A stretch of 64,000 nt of DNA, from positions 62,001 to 126,000 of the forward strand of contig NZ_KB849631.1 of the NCBI RefSeq assembly GCF_000368685.1, read 5' to 3'. Of this stretch, positions 46,999-56,898 are shown piece by piece. Under the pieces are notes generated by a model. That model worked only from the letters and a program-made list of their open reading frames with translations. It was not told the DNA's origin and searched no databases. This DNA is from Acinetobacter baylyi DSM 14961 = CIP 107474. GTDB taxonomy: Bacteria > Pseudomonadota > Gammaproteobacteria > Pseudomonadales > Moraxellaceae. Position 1 is the first letter of the stretch. Every line of letters begins with the position of its first letter. The translations under genes were made by a program, and so were the position numbers.

Positions 46999-48372
46999 AT
47001 GACAACATTCACTTGCTTTAAAGCTTACGATATCCGAGGCAAACTCGGTACAGAACTCAATGAAGAAATTGCCTACAAAATCGGACGTGCATACGGTCAA
47101 ATTTATCAACCCAAAACGGTTGTTGTGGGCTGCGATGTACGTTTAAGCAGTGAAGATCTCAAACAGGCCACTATTCGTGGTTTAAACGATGCAGGGGTTA
47201 ATGTCCTTGATCTAGGCATGACTGGGACCGAAGAAGTGTACTTTGGTGCATTTCATCTGGATGTGCAAGGTGGCATTGAGGTCACGGCCAGCCACAACCC
47301 AATGGACTACAATGGCATGAAATTGGTTCGTGAAAACGCACGTCCAATCAGTGCAGATACAGGTTTAAAAGAAATTCAAGCACTGGCTGAGTCAAATCAA
47401 TTCACCGAAGTATCGGTGAAAGGAAATACGCAATCTTATAATATTTTGCCTGAGTTTGTAGATCACCTTCTGACTTACATCGATCCAAGCAAGATTCGCC
47501 CGCTTAAACTGGTGGTCAATGCAGGCAATGGTGCAGCAGGCCATGTGATTGATGCTATTGAAGAAAAATTCAAGGCATTGAATGTTCCTGTTGAATTTAT
47601 CAAAATTCATCATGACGCAGACGGTAGTTTCCCAAATGGTATCCCGAACCCACTTTTAGTAGAAAATCGTGACAGTACTCGTAATGCGGTGATTGAACAT
47701 CAAGCAGATATGGGAATTGCTTGGGATGGTGACTTTGACCGTTGCTTCCTGTTTGATGAAAAAGGGCAGTTTATCGAAGGTTACTACATTGTCGGTTTAC
47801 TGGCACAAGCATTTTTAATCAAGCAATCTGGCGAAAAAATTGTGCATGATCCACGTTTGGTCTGGAACACACTGGATATCGTCGATGCCTATGACGGCGT
47901 TACGGTTCAGTCTAAATCTGGACATGCTTTTATTAAGCAAGTGATGCGTGAGCATAACGCTGTGTATGGTGGCGAAATGAGTGCACACCACTACTTCCGT
48001 GATTTTGCCTACTGCGATAGTGGCATGATTCCATGGTTACTGGTCACTACACTTTTATCTGAAACAGAGCAATCACTTTCTACATTGGTCGAAAATATGA
48101 TTGCCAAATTCCCATGTAGTGGTGAAATTAACTTTAAGGTCGCAGATACTCAAGCCACCATTCAAAAACTCTTTGATCATTACAATGATCAAAATCCAGA
48201 AATCGATCGCACCGATGGTGTCAGCCTGGACTTTGGTTTATGGCGTCTTAATGTACGTGCATCGAATACCGAACCGCTATTACGCCTGAATATCGAAAGC
48301 CGTGGCCATGATGATCAGGCTCAATCGATTCAACATTATGTCGATGAAGTGACAGCCCTGATTCAGGCTTAA
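46999..48372 (+). CDS. Phosphomannomutase/phosphoglucomutase
   Basis: A 457-residue alpha-phosphohexomutase of the AlgC/ManB/PMM-PGM type, interconverting hexose 6- and 1-phosphates to supply GDP- and UDP-sugars. The catalytic phosphoserine is in [16 protein letters not shown], the Mg-binding loop is [13 protein letters not shown] and the sugar-binding loop [13 protein letters not shown]; the phosphate-binding loop is [12 protein letters not shown]. The only rightward gene of the polysaccharide region, convergent with pglL. Which sugar is preferred cannot be told; pgm is the usual name in Acinetobacter K loci. Confidence 0.93.
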   Translation: MTTFTCFKAYDIRGKLGTELNEEIAYKIGRAYGQIYQPKTVVVGCDVRLSSEDLKQATIRGLNDAGVNVLDLGMTGTEEVYFGAFHLDVQGGIEVTASHNPMDYNGMKLVRENARPISADTGLKEIQALAESNQFTEVSVKGNTQSYNILPEFVDHLLTYIDPSKIRPLKLVVNAGNGAAGHVIDAIEEKFKALNVPVEFIKIHHDADGSFPNGIPNPLLVENRDSTRNAVIEHQADMGIAWDGDFDRCFLFDEKGQFIEGYYIVGLLAQAFLIKQSGEKIVHDPRLVWNTLDIVDAYDGVTVQSKSGHAFIKQVMREHNAVYGGEMSAHHYFRDFAYCDSGMIPWLLVTTLLSETEQSLSTLVENMIAKFPCSGEINFKVADTQATIQKLFDHYNDQNPEIDRTDGVSLDFGLWRLNVRASNTEPLLRLNIESRGHDDQAQSIQHYVDEVTALIQA

Positions 48373-48430
48373 TTAAAAATCGATGTAAAAAGGCGATTCA
48401 TCATGAATCGCCTTTTTTATCAATTCGCTT

Positions 48431-50080
48431 TTACTTGGATGACTCTACAGCAGAAGCATTGGCCTGTTGCAAATCTTGTAACGTGTAATCTTTTTTGTGC
48501 AACCTGTTTAGATACGCGATCTGCTGCTGGGCTTTTTCAAATTGATGATTGGCCAGCAAAAGCTGCGCATATTTTTGCAAATTGTAAGGCGTAGCTTTGT
48601 TTTGTACCATCTTCTCAATCTGATCCAGCTCTGTGCTGGTCAGTGGTGCAACTGGGCTTAACTTTAACCAGTATAAGCGCTGATCGAACTCGGTGAGTAC
48701 CAGAATCTTTGAACTGCCCCAGATCTCGATATTTGCTGGCTGATTTTTTAAAATACGTAAGCTATTGACCTTGTAAAGATTATAATCTCGCCAGATTAAA
48801 GCGAGTAACATAATTCCAATTACCCAAATACTACGTATGACAGAGACTGGAACAGATCGGGCTGTCTGATCTGGCGTTTGCGCCTGAATCAAACCCATTA
48901 AAAACCCGACAGGCAATAAAAAGTAGGCGTACTGTAATGGATATTCCAAAAGCGTGTGAATCCATACCGCAGAGACCATCAGGCAAGCGATGATCGATTC
49001 TGTCGTTTTGGCATGAACGTTCAACCAACATATCCAGATCAATATACAAATCGTAATCAACCCACCCAGCAACCATCCATTCCATACCAGTAAATCCAGA
49101 ACCACATTGTGTGCACTGGTAAACCAGACATGAATGGTATTGGAAGACATACTGGACAATTCTGCAATACTGGTCTGGTTCCAGCCATAGCCTGTCCACG
49201 GTTTTTGATGGATTGCATCCAGCATCTGCTGCCAGATTCCCAAACGTTCATGTCCAGCACTTGCACGCTCTACGACACTTGAGGTCTGTACAACATTACC
49301 TTCCTTAAGTTTCTGGATTAAACGGGTAAATCGGGGAAAGAGCAGACCAACAGCAAAAAAACCAATTGCCCAGAGCAATACCGCATAGCGCTTTAAATGG
49401 GTTGGATAACGCCAGGATTTATAGGTCCAGTAAATGATAAAGAACAGTCCAAATACCCATGCGGTACGCGACTGACTTAAAGTAATCGCAAAAACAATCA
49501 ACGCCGCAACAGGCCAAATATAGTATTGTTTTAATTTTTGCTTTTCGGCCAGATACAAACAGCCCAGCAACCCTAAAATCAGGAAAGTTGACATATTGTT
49601 GGGCTGAGCAAAATTGGCATAAGGACGATGACTATAAAGATTCATCACCCCAGGTACATGAGATTCCAGATTAAGCCACTGAATACACGCAATCAGACTG
49701 GTGAGCAGTGCAACGGCAAATAATAAATAACTGCTGAGGGTAAACATCCGCTCACGATCCGCAGAAGAACGGCTTAAATTATAGCCAAGCAGCATGGTCA
49801 ACCAAAAGCCCAGCAGATAGGCACTCGACAACAGTGCTGAACTAAAATCGACCACCAGTCCAAAGCCCCATTGAATCATGGGAATAAACACCACAGGCAA
49901 TGCCAGCAATTGCACACGCGGCAATTCTAAGGGACGATTCAGGAATAACGCCAGCAAACTCAAAAATGCTGCAAAGCTCAGCATTTCACTGGCAAAGGTC
50001 AACCATGGATAGCTATGGTCTGGCGACAACCAAGCCAGACTGATCAAAACTGCGGTCAGAAGTAACAAAAGAAAGCGCAT
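48431..50080 (-). CDS. pglL: PglL-like O-oligosaccharyltransferase / Wzy-C ligase family protein
   Basis: A 549-residue polytopic membrane protein with about 12 hydrophobic helices and a C-terminal periplasmic region. The family marks are GLLFPRFTRLIQKL near the middle, the large loop GHERLGIWQQMLDAIHQKPW and WFTSAHNVVLDLLVWNGWLL with the conserved His (Wzy_C domain). PglL enzymes transfer a lipid-linked glycan to serine residues of periplasmic or membrane proteins. Wzy_C ligases and polymerases look alike, so a polymerase role is possible, but position beside the polysaccharide genes agrees with the general O-OTase described in A. baylyi. ATG 50080 is chosen over an N-terminal extension. Confidence 0.8.
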   Translation of the reverse strand: MRFLLLLLTAVLISLAWLSPDHSYPWLTFASEMLSFAAFLSLLALFLNRPLELPRVQLLALPVVFIPMIQWGFGLVVDFSSALLSSAYLLGFWLTMLLGYNLSRSSADRERMFTLSSYLLFAVALLTSLIACIQWLNLESHVPGVMNLYSHRPYANFAQPNNMSTFLILGLLGCLYLAEKQKLKQYYIWPVAALIVFAITLSQSRTAWVFGLFFIIYWTYKSWRYPTHLKRYAVLLWAIGFFAVGLLFPRFTRLIQKLKEGNVVQTSSVVERASAGHERLGIWQQMLDAIHQKPWTGYGWNQTSIAELSSMSSNTIHVWFTSAHNVVLDLLVWNGWLLGGLITICILIWICWLNVHAKTTESIIACLMVSAVWIHTLLEYPLQYAYFLLPVGFLMGLIQAQTPDQTARSVPVSVIRSIWVIGIMLLALIWRDYNLYKVNSLRILKNQPANIEIWGSSKILVLTEFDQRLYWLKLSPVAPLTSTELDQIEKMVQNKATPYNLQKYAQLLLANHQFEKAQQQIAYLNRLHKKDYTLQDLQQANASAVESSK

Positions 50081-50173
50081 AACGGCCACTGAAAATCCAC
50101 AATGCTGGCTATTATACACACGCGGGGAACCAGCCACACCTTTCTGACTGTTTCCCGTTAAATCGATAAATAA

Positions 50174-51193
50174 TTAGTTCGAATACCCTTGTGGATTCTG
50201 TTTTTGCCAGTTCCAGCTATCTTTCAGCATGTCTTCAAGAGTGTAGCGTGGTACCCATCCGAGTTCATCAAGCGCGCGCTGATTATCGGCAAATGAAGTT
50301 GCAACATCACCCAAACGGCGCGGTGCAAACTCAAAAGCAATGGCGACACCATTGACCTGTTCAAAAGTATCTTTGACCTGTAATACCGACGAACCATTTC
50401 CTGTGCCAATATTCCAGGCACGACAACCTACTGCATTCAGACGATTATTCAGAGCACACAAATGTGCATTGGCTAAATCGACCACATGGATATAATCTCG
50501 CACGCCTGTTCCATCGATGGTGTCATAGTCATCGCCAAAGATCGACAGTTTTTGACGGCGTCCCACTGCAACCTGAGTCACATATGGCATTAAGTTATTT
50601 GGAATACCTTGTGGATCTTCGCCTATTTGTCCACTTTGATGTGCACCCACAGGATTGAAATAACGCAATAAGGCAATTGACCAACGTGTATCTGCAATTG
50701 CCAGTTTTTCCAGCATTTGCTCAACAATTAACTTGGTATAGCCATAGTTGTTGGATGGCATACCTGTTGGCATATCTTCATTCAGTGGAGAAGTATTGGC
50801 TTCATCATACACGGTCGCAGATGAACTAAACACCAACTTAAATACACCTGCACGCTCCATGGCTTTGACCAGACTAATACTGCCTGCAATATTATTATCA
50901 AAGTAGGCAAGTGGAATCTGCTGGCTTTCACCGACCGCCTTCAAACCTGCAAAATGAATCACTGCATCAATTGAATATTGTGCAAAGACCTGATCCAGCA
51001 ATGTGCTATCACGAATATCACCTTGTACAAAATCCAGACTTTTCCCAGTCAACTGTTGCACGCGAAACAACGCTTCTTCTGAGCTATTTGATAAATTGTC
51101 CACTACAACCACACTGTGGTTCGCATTTAACAATTCCACACAGGTGTGCGAGCCAATATAGCCTGCCCCACCTGTTACCAAAATCTTAGCCAT
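50174..51193 (-). CDS. galE: UDP-glucose/UDP-GlcNAc 4-epimerase
   Basis: A 339-residue NAD-dependent SDR that epimerises UDP-glucose/galactose or the GlcNAc/GalNAc pair at C4. The NAD motif is [17 protein letters not shown] (residues 4-20), the catalytic Ser/Thr region SSSATVYD and YxxxK in [12 protein letters not shown]. The gene is often named gne1 in Acinetobacter K loci because GlcNAc/GalNAc epimerisation may predominate. It overlaps the gpi stop by 8 bp (TAA-ATG region), in the operon galU-ugd-like-gpi-galE. Confidence 0.92.
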   Translation of the reverse strand: MAKILVTGGAGYIGSHTCVELLNANHSVVVVDNLSNSSEEALFRVQQLTGKSLDFVQGDIRDSTLLDQVFAQYSIDAVIHFAGLKAVGESQQIPLAYFDNNIAGSISLVKAMERAGVFKLVFSSSATVYDEANTSPLNEDMPTGMPSNNYGYTKLIVEQMLEKLAIADTRWSIALLRYFNPVGAHQSGQIGEDPQGIPNNLMPYVTQVAVGRRQKLSIFGDDYDTIDGTGVRDYIHVVDLANAHLCALNNRLNAVGCRAWNIGTGNGSSVLQVKDTFEQVNGVAIAFEFAPRRLGDVATSFADNQRALDELGWVPRYTLEDMLKDSWNWQKQNPQGYSN

Positions 51194-52859
51194 TAGACTT
51201 TCCCAACAAAAACTGAATTAAACCTTGCGTCGAGTCATCGAGGTGTGAAAGATCACTGCTCTCGCCGTTTAAGATAGGTAGCAAGTCATTGGCAATTTCC
51301 TTACCTTTTTCGACGCCCCACTGATCAAACGGGTTAATGTCCCAAATCACCGACTGAACAAAAACTTTATGCTCATACAACGCAATCAGTTTACCCATCG
51401 TCCGAGGAGAGAGCTCTTTCAGAAGCATGGTGGTACTTGGCTGATTGCCTTCATACTGTTTATATGCTGGAAGCTGCTCTCGCTGATCTACCTTGAGTGC
51501 ATCATTTCCAAAAGCCAGCAAACGTGATTGTGCCAAACAGTTGGATAACGCGAGTAAATGCTGATCAATCAAAGCATCTGCATTTTCAACATACGTAAAA
51601 TGATTGGCATTATAGCGGTGCATTGGTGCGATAAAATCACAACTGACTTTTTGTGTCCCTTGATGCAAAAGCTGATAGAACGCATGCTGTGCATTTGGTC
51701 CAACCTCACCCCATACAATTGGACAGGTGGTATTCTCCACTTTTTGCCCATTGCGCTGAGTAGACTTGCCATTAGACTCCATTTCGAGCTGTTGCAGATA
51801 AGACGTAAAATATTTTAAACGTCCATCATAAGGCAAAACTGCATGAGTTTTTAAATTTAAATAATTGGTATTCCAGATCCCCATCAACCCCATCAGCACT
51901 GGAATATTTTGATGAAATTCTGTGGTTCTAAAGTGTTCATCGATACCATGTGCACCTGCCAAAAAGGCTTTGAAACCTTCCACACCAATCGTCAATGCGA
52001 TAGGTAGACCAATACATGACCACAAAGAATAACGACCACCCACCCAGTCCCACAGCAAGAATTGGTTATCTGGATGAATACCCCATTCGGTCATTTTATC
52101 AGGTTTGGTTGAAACGCCAATGAAATGGCTTTTGAGTATGCTACTTTCACGACCTAAGGCTTTTTCTAACCATTTTCGAGCAGTATGCGCATTAGAAAGT
52201 GTATCAATGGTACTAAATGACTTGGATGAGACAATAAATAGAGTGGTTTCAGGTCTTAACTGATGCAGAATATCAGAGAGCTGACTACCATCCATCGTCG
52301 AGACAAAACGGATATTTAAAGGCTTTGCTGTTTTGACTTTAAAATCGGATAACGCATGACTGACCATCAAAGGCCCTAAATCTGAGCCACCCACACCTAT
52401 ATTCACAACATCCTGAATGACTTCACCCGTTGCACCACGGTATTGTCCTTCATGAATCTTATTCACCAGTTGATACATTCGCTCTAACTGATCACTGACT
52501 TGTTTAGCGAGCTCTGGATAGACCTGATTATCCGCAGGTAAACGTAGTGCCCAGTGCATGGCCTCACGCTGTTCAGTGTAATTAATCTTGTTTTGAGAAA
52601 ATAAAGTATCAATCCATTTGTTTAATTGTTTAGACTCGGCCAGTTGAACCAGCGCATCTAAAATGGGCTGATTAATGCGCTGTTTACTAAAATCAAAAAC
52701 CAGATCTTCACAGCCCACACAATACTTGGCGAAACGATCCTGTTCTTTGTCAAACAATTCAGTCAAATGAACTGTTTTGTGCTGTTCCATCAGCTGTTCA
52801 AGTTTTTGTTGAGGTGTCAACGTGGTTTTCCTTGGAAATTGTTCGATATTTTTGTTCAT
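51186..52859 (-). CDS. gpi: Glucose-6-phosphate isomerase
   Basis: A 557-residue phosphoglucose isomerase interconverting glucose 6-phosphate and fructose 6-phosphate. The phosphate-binding motif is [17 protein letters not shown], with the active-site Glu region in [16 protein letters not shown], catalytic His in [25 protein letters not shown] and Lys in KGKEIAND. Its ATG overlaps the upstream gene by 4 bp. In the K locus it supplies fructose 6-phosphate for UDP-GlcNAc. Normal length. Confidence 0.94.
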   Translation of the reverse strand: MNKNIEQFPRKTTLTPQQKLEQLMEQHKTVHLTELFDKEQDRFAKYCVGCEDLVFDFSKQRINQPILDALVQLAESKQLNKWIDTLFSQNKINYTEQREAMHWALRLPADNQVYPELAKQVSDQLERMYQLVNKIHEGQYRGATGEVIQDVVNIGVGGSDLGPLMVSHALSDFKVKTAKPLNIRFVSTMDGSQLSDILHQLRPETTLFIVSSKSFSTIDTLSNAHTARKWLEKALGRESSILKSHFIGVSTKPDKMTEWGIHPDNQFLLWDWVGGRYSLWSCIGLPIALTIGVEGFKAFLAGAHGIDEHFRTTEFHQNIPVLMGLMGIWNTNYLNLKTHAVLPYDGRLKYFTSYLQQLEMESNGKSTQRNGQKVENTTCPIVWGEVGPNAQHAFYQLLHQGTQKVSCDFIAPMHRYNANHFTYVENADALIDQHLLALSNCLAQSRLLAFGNDALKVDQREQLPAYKQYEGNQPSTTMLLKELSPRTMGKLIALYEHKVFVQSVIWDINPFDQWGVEKGKEIANDLLPILNGESSDLSHLDDSTQGLIQFLLGKSNG

Positions 52860-54127
52860 AACCGACCTATACCCTCATAGGCAAACCCTTGCTGTTTTAT
52901 ATAAACTGGATCGTAAACATTACGTCCGTCCAAAATAAACGGGTGTGCCATCAATTGTTGAAGTTTTTTATAATCTGGACTCAAGTACTGTTTCCATACG
53001 GTCATTACGCATAAAGCGTGTGCACCGCGTGTGGCTTCATATTGTTCAGTGCACAAAATAAGATCATTGCGTTTTCCATACCGTGCCTGAATCTCCTCAA
53101 GTGCCTGTGGATCATGGAGTTTTACAATGGCTCCCTGCGCCCACAAAGCAGTTAACATGCTATGGATTGGAGCATTATGAATATTCGATGTATTTTCCTT
53201 AAACGCAGCACCCCAAATCGCAACCACCTTATCTTTAAGATCGCAGTGATAGTAATTCCAGAGCTTGCGAAATAACACTTCTTTTTGTTGCTCATTGATT
53301 TCCCATACCTGCTCTAATAAACGACTACGGGCACCTGTGTCAGAGACAACATTAGACAGGGTCAAGATATCATGTGAAAAGTTTTCGCCACCAAATCCTA
53401 CACCTGCAGAGAGATAAGCCGAACCAATACGTGTATCGGCTGCCATTCCCTCTTTGACATTAGCAATATCAATGCCAAGCTTCTCTGCTACAAGCGCCAT
53501 ATCGTTCATGTAGCTGATACGTGTTGCCAGCATTCCTGAAATACTCAGTTTGGTAAATTCGGCATCAAGTATTGGCATAAACAAATACTGATGATTGAAA
53601 CGAAAAAATGGGCGCAACATTTCGTGCATAATGGTTTTGGTATAATCCGATTCCACACCAACAATCACATGTTTTACAGTAAGTACACTGTTGATGGCAT
53701 TACCTTCCTGAATCATATCTGGAAAATAAACCCAGTGATCTTTAGGCAAATTTTGCTTCAGCTTTTCTGTGCCATGCAAGCCAAAGGTTGAGCCATTGAT
53801 CATGAGGCGCGGATGAATAATCGGACGTATATTTAAAAGCTGGGTGACTTCGAGAGCGAACTGTAACTCTGTTGGGCTAAAACAAAATAAGTAAGCTTCA
53901 ATATCCAGCGGAATAGAAGAAAAACGACAATCCTTGAGAAAACCAAGCTGACGCTGCTTAACCAACAGACGATTTACGTCTTGTTCCTGATAAGTCTGGC
54001 AGACAATTTGCTCTTCAAGACCTTTATAGTCATGATCTGCACACCAGAAAACGTCATTACCACGTTCTGCCAATAATGCAGCCATCACACCTGCATGGAG
54101 TGTAGTACCAAAAATTGCTATTTTCAT
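52856..54127 (-). CDS. UDP-glucose/GDP-mannose dehydrogenase family protein lacking the catalytic Cys
   Basis: A 423-residue protein in the usual ugd position of the Acinetobacter K locus, with the three-domain layout of UDP-sugar dehydrogenases: Rossmann domain ([23 protein letters not shown]), central helix and dimer domain, C-terminal UDP-binding domain ([20 protein letters not shown]). In the canonical Cys motif (GxGxGGSCFPKD) the sequence here is [12 protein letters not shown] (residues 242-253), so the nucleophilic Cys is Asn249 and Lys is His252. The Asn usually paired with active-site Lys193 is Ser197, and one Glu (137) is Asp. Glucuronate formation by the standard mechanism is thus doubtful. 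Confidence 0.75.
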   Translation of the reverse strand: MKIAIFGTTLHAGVMAALLAERGNDVFWCADHDYKGLEEQIVCQTYQEQDVNRLLVKQRQLGFLKDCRFSSIPLDIEAYLFCFSPTELQFALEVTQLLNIRPIIHPRLMINGSTFGLHGTEKLKQNLPKDHWVYFPDMIQEGNAINSVLTVKHVIVGVESDYTKTIMHEMLRPFFRFNHQYLFMPILDAEFTKLSISGMLATRISYMNDMALVAEKLGIDIANVKEGMAADTRIGSAYLSAGVGFGGENFSHDILTLSNVVSDTGARSRLLEQVWEINEQQKEVLFRKLWNYYHCDLKDKVVAIWGAAFKENTSNIHNAPIHSMLTALWAQGAIVKLHDPQALEEIQARYGKRNDLILCTEQYEATRGAHALCVMTVWKQYLSPDYKKLQQLMAHPFILDGRNVYDPVYIKQQGFAYEGIGRL

Positions 54128-54153
54128 TCTATTCTGCGCCGCAATCTAAATTT

Positions 54154-55029
54154 TTATAAATCGAGTTCGTTAATCAATTGTTTAAAATCATGACCCAATT
54201 TTGGGTGTTCTAATCCATAATGTAACACAGCTTTCAAATAACCGAGCTTACTCCCACAATCAAATGTCTGACCTTGCATACGGTAAGCTTCTACCACATT
54301 TGTCTTTTGGAGTAAGGCAATCGCATCTGTGAGCTGAATTTCATTTCCTGCACCCTTAGGTGTTTGTTCAAGCAGTTGCATAATTTTTGCTGGTAAAATA
54401 TAGCGCCCAACCACTGAAAGATTAGAAGGTGCCTGATCCTGTTTCGGTTTTTCTACAATTCCCTTCATCACTTCACTCTGACCTTCGGCAGGAATTTGAG
54501 CAACGTCTACAATCCCGTATTGATCCACCAGATGATCAGGTACAGCCTCGACCATAATCTGTGCAGCCTGAGCAGCATCAAAGCGTGCAATCATTTGGGT
54601 AAGATCATGAGTTGCTTGCTTTGCCTTGACCAATACATCGGGTAGTAGTACTGCAAAATCGTCATCACCCACCACATCTTTGGCACAGAGAACCGCATGT
54701 CCTAAACCTAAAGGCTGTGGTTGACGTACGCTGACAATGGTGACACCTGCGGGTACAATATTGCTAATCTCGGCCAACAAATCATGCTTTTTCTTTTGTT
54801 CAAGTGTGGTTTCCAGCTCAAAATTTCGATCGAAATAATTTTCAATTGATGCCTTTGAAGAATGTGTCACCAGAATAATTTGGGTAATTCCCGCTTCGAC
54901 GGCTTCACGCACCACATATTCGATCGCTGGGCGGTCCACGACAGTGACCATTTCTTTGGGAATTGACTTACTTGCTGGTAAAAAGCGCGTTCCTAAACCT
55001 GCGACTGGAAGAATTGCTTTTTTGATCAT
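54154..55029 (-). CDS. galU: UTP-glucose-1-phosphate uridylyltransferase
   Basis: A 291-residue nucleotidyltransferase making UDP-glucose from UTP and glucose 1-phosphate. The nucleotide motif is LPVAGLGTRFLPASKSIPKE (residues 6-25), with the VEKP and LAKDVVGDDDFAVLLPDVLV-type sugar-binding elements. ATG 55029 matches the family length; a GTG at 55041 would add four residues. It heads galU-ugd-like-gpi-galE with 26 bp to the ugd-like start. Confidence 0.94.
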   Translation of the reverse strand: MIKKAILPVAGLGTRFLPASKSIPKEMVTVVDRPAIEYVVREAVEAGITQIILVTHSSKASIENYFDRNFELETTLEQKKKHDLLAEISNIVPAGVTIVSVRQPQPLGLGHAVLCAKDVVGDDDFAVLLPDVLVKAKQATHDLTQMIARFDAAQAAQIMVEAVPDHLVDQYGIVDVAQIPAEGQSEVMKGIVEKPKQDQAPSNLSVVGRYILPAKIMQLLEQTPKGAGNEIQLTDAIALLQKTNVVEAYRMQGQTFDCGSKLGYLKAVLHYGLEHPKLGHDFKQLINELDL

Positions 55030-55120
55030 TTTATCAACCACTTAGTCTAAAAAATTAGGACTTCTCTTAAATTAATTTATTTAAAATATTCGAAGTCTTG
55101 ATACAGAGTGAGAAATGTTA

Positions 55121-56485
55121 TTAATACGCTGCTTTATGGATAAACCCACGAAATACGGTCAGAAAAATAATCTTAATATCAAGCCAAATGCTCCACGTAC
55201 GTATGTATTCAAGATCGCACTCAATCCGTTTTTCCATTTTATCTAAAGTATCGGTTTCACCACGCCACCCACGGATTTGAGCCAATCCCGTAATTCCAGG
55301 CTTCACCTTATGACGTAACATATAACCAGGGATCAGTTTGCGGTATTCCTCATTATGCGCGACCGCATGCGGACGTGGACCCACAATCGACATATTACCT
55401 AAAATCACATTAAAAAATTGTGGTAACTCGTCCAGTGAAGTTCTCCGTAACAAGCGTCCAACAGAGGTCACTCTTGGGTCATTCTTTACAGCTTGTTTTA
55501 CTTGAGAACCGTTTTCCATCACTTTCATGGTTCGAAACTTATAAACCAGAATGGATTTGCCATTTAGACCATAACGAATTTGCTTAAAAAACACGGGGCC
55601 TGACGAAGTCAACTTAATCGCAATCGAAATGACCAGCAGTAGGGGCGAAATCAATAATAAAATCATCGAACCAATGACGATATCTTCAACCCGCTTTAAA
55701 AAATTATTAATCCCGTCAATTCGGGAGTCAAATAAAGGAATGATTGGCGTACCATTAACGTCTTCAACACGCGAATAGAGAAAATCATAAGAAAATAGAT
55801 CTGGAATAATCACTGCTGAACAGGTCGAGTCTGCCAAGATCTCAAGTAATGACTCAACCTGCTTCACATTGTCTTGATCAATCACGATATAAACTTTACG
55901 TATATCTCCTGACTGAATTTTAGTAATTGCATCTTGGATGCCCCCATGAAAATTCAAACGGTTAAAATCAATCTTAAATGAAAACAATCCCACTGGATTG
56001 TAACCTGTCCATTTTGAAATACCCAGATCAAGAAAAAGCTTACTGGCTTTGGGTGAATCACCAATCACCATAACGCCTTTAGAATTATCTATAATTTTAA
56101 AAAATAAAGAATATAAAACCCGCGCTAATCCTCTAAAAATACTCATAAAAACAATGAGTAAAAAGAGAACTTCAAAAACTTCGAGCAGCTTTATACTTAC
56201 AAAGAAAAAGCTGATCAAATAAAACACACAAACACTGAGCGTAATATTTTTGAAACATGAAATTAGTTCACTCAAAAAACTAATCCCACGCCATGAACGA
56301 TAGAAGTCTGTAAGACCACCAATCAGTTGGAAAATACTCACAATACTTAAAAATGCGAGCAATGTATGATTATTAATCGGCAAACTGTTTATTTTAAAAA
56401 CAACATACAATCCCAAATATATCGCAACCACATCACAAAATCTTTGCAATATTGAGATATAGGATGCATTTAATCTAGAAGCCAT
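55121..56485 (-). CDS. Polyprenyl glycosylphosphotransferase (WcaJ/GumD-like)
   Basis: A 454-residue initiating transferase that links hexose 1-phosphate to undecaprenyl phosphate. The N-terminal half has four or five helices and a CoA-binding-like domain (GVMVIGDSPKASKLFLD region); the C-terminal catalytic domain includes VYKFRTMKVM, GRLLRRTSLDELPQFFNVIL, NMSIVGPRPHAVAHNEEYR and the VKPGITGLAQIRGWRGETD motif. WcaJ-type enzymes usually use UDP-glucose or galactose. It is the second initiating transferase in the locus, besides the short one at 60636-61250. Starts with ribosome site AAGGGT; preceded by a 413-bp gap. Confidence 0.92.
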   Translation of the reverse strand: MASRLNASYISILQRFCDVVAIYLGLYVVFKINSLPINNHTLLAFLSIVSIFQLIGGLTDFYRSWRGISFLSELISCFKNITLSVCVFYLISFFFVSIKLLEVFEVLFLLIVFMSIFRGLARVLYSLFFKIIDNSKGVMVIGDSPKASKLFLDLGISKWTGYNPVGLFSFKIDFNRLNFHGGIQDAITKIQSGDIRKVYIVIDQDNVKQVESLLEILADSTCSAVIIPDLFSYDFLYSRVEDVNGTPIIPLFDSRIDGINNFLKRVEDIVIGSMILLLISPLLLVISIAIKLTSSGPVFFKQIRYGLNGKSILVYKFRTMKVMENGSQVKQAVKNDPRVTSVGRLLRRTSLDELPQFFNVILGNMSIVGPRPHAVAHNEEYRKLIPGYMLRHKVKPGITGLAQIRGWRGETDTLDKMEKRIECDLEYIRTWSIWLDIKIIFLTVFRGFIHKAAY

Positions 56486-56898
56486 CTTGGACCCTTGGAA
56501 GTAAGCTTATATTTTATTTAAAAAGCTGTATGCCGTAATCAAAATACAACTTACAGGAAAGTAAGTTTTATACTTTCTGTTTATTAAAAATTTATCTCTG
56601 ATCAAATTATATTTGAGAGATAAATGATGGATAAATCGAGCTATAGGCTACATTTTCTTGGTTACATGATCAATAGCTTAACTGATGGAGTTATTCAGCA
56701 TTTTTTATGTATTCTGGAAACAGGATCACGCTATAAGCCTAATAGTTTTAAACATGTATACTAATTTCTCTAACAAATTATTCATTGAAAAATATAAATT
56801 TTATTTTTAAGAATTATGAAATATATGGGCGATATTCTAGATCAGATTGTAACTTTTGAATGTAAGCCGCTAGTACAAGGCTATATCTAGGAAGCATC
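56486..56898. other. Intergenic break in the polysaccharide operon
   Basis: 413 AT-rich bases without a gene. It holds a small hairpin (AACTTAC / GTAAGTT, 56548-56567) and a longer imperfect one (56590-56625, arms ATTTATCTCT / AGAGATAAAT). Probably a promoter/terminator region separating the WcaJ-galU unit from the upstream biosynthetic genes. Confidence 0.5.
56590..56625 (-). terminator. Hairpin between capD-like and WcaJ-like genes
   Basis: A 10-bp outer stem ATTTATCTCT / AGAGATAAAT with inner pairs (CAAAT / ATTTG) and a 3-nt bulge. Read leftward it is followed by a short TTTTT-rich run, so it may terminate part of the upstream transcripts. Confidence 0.45.
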
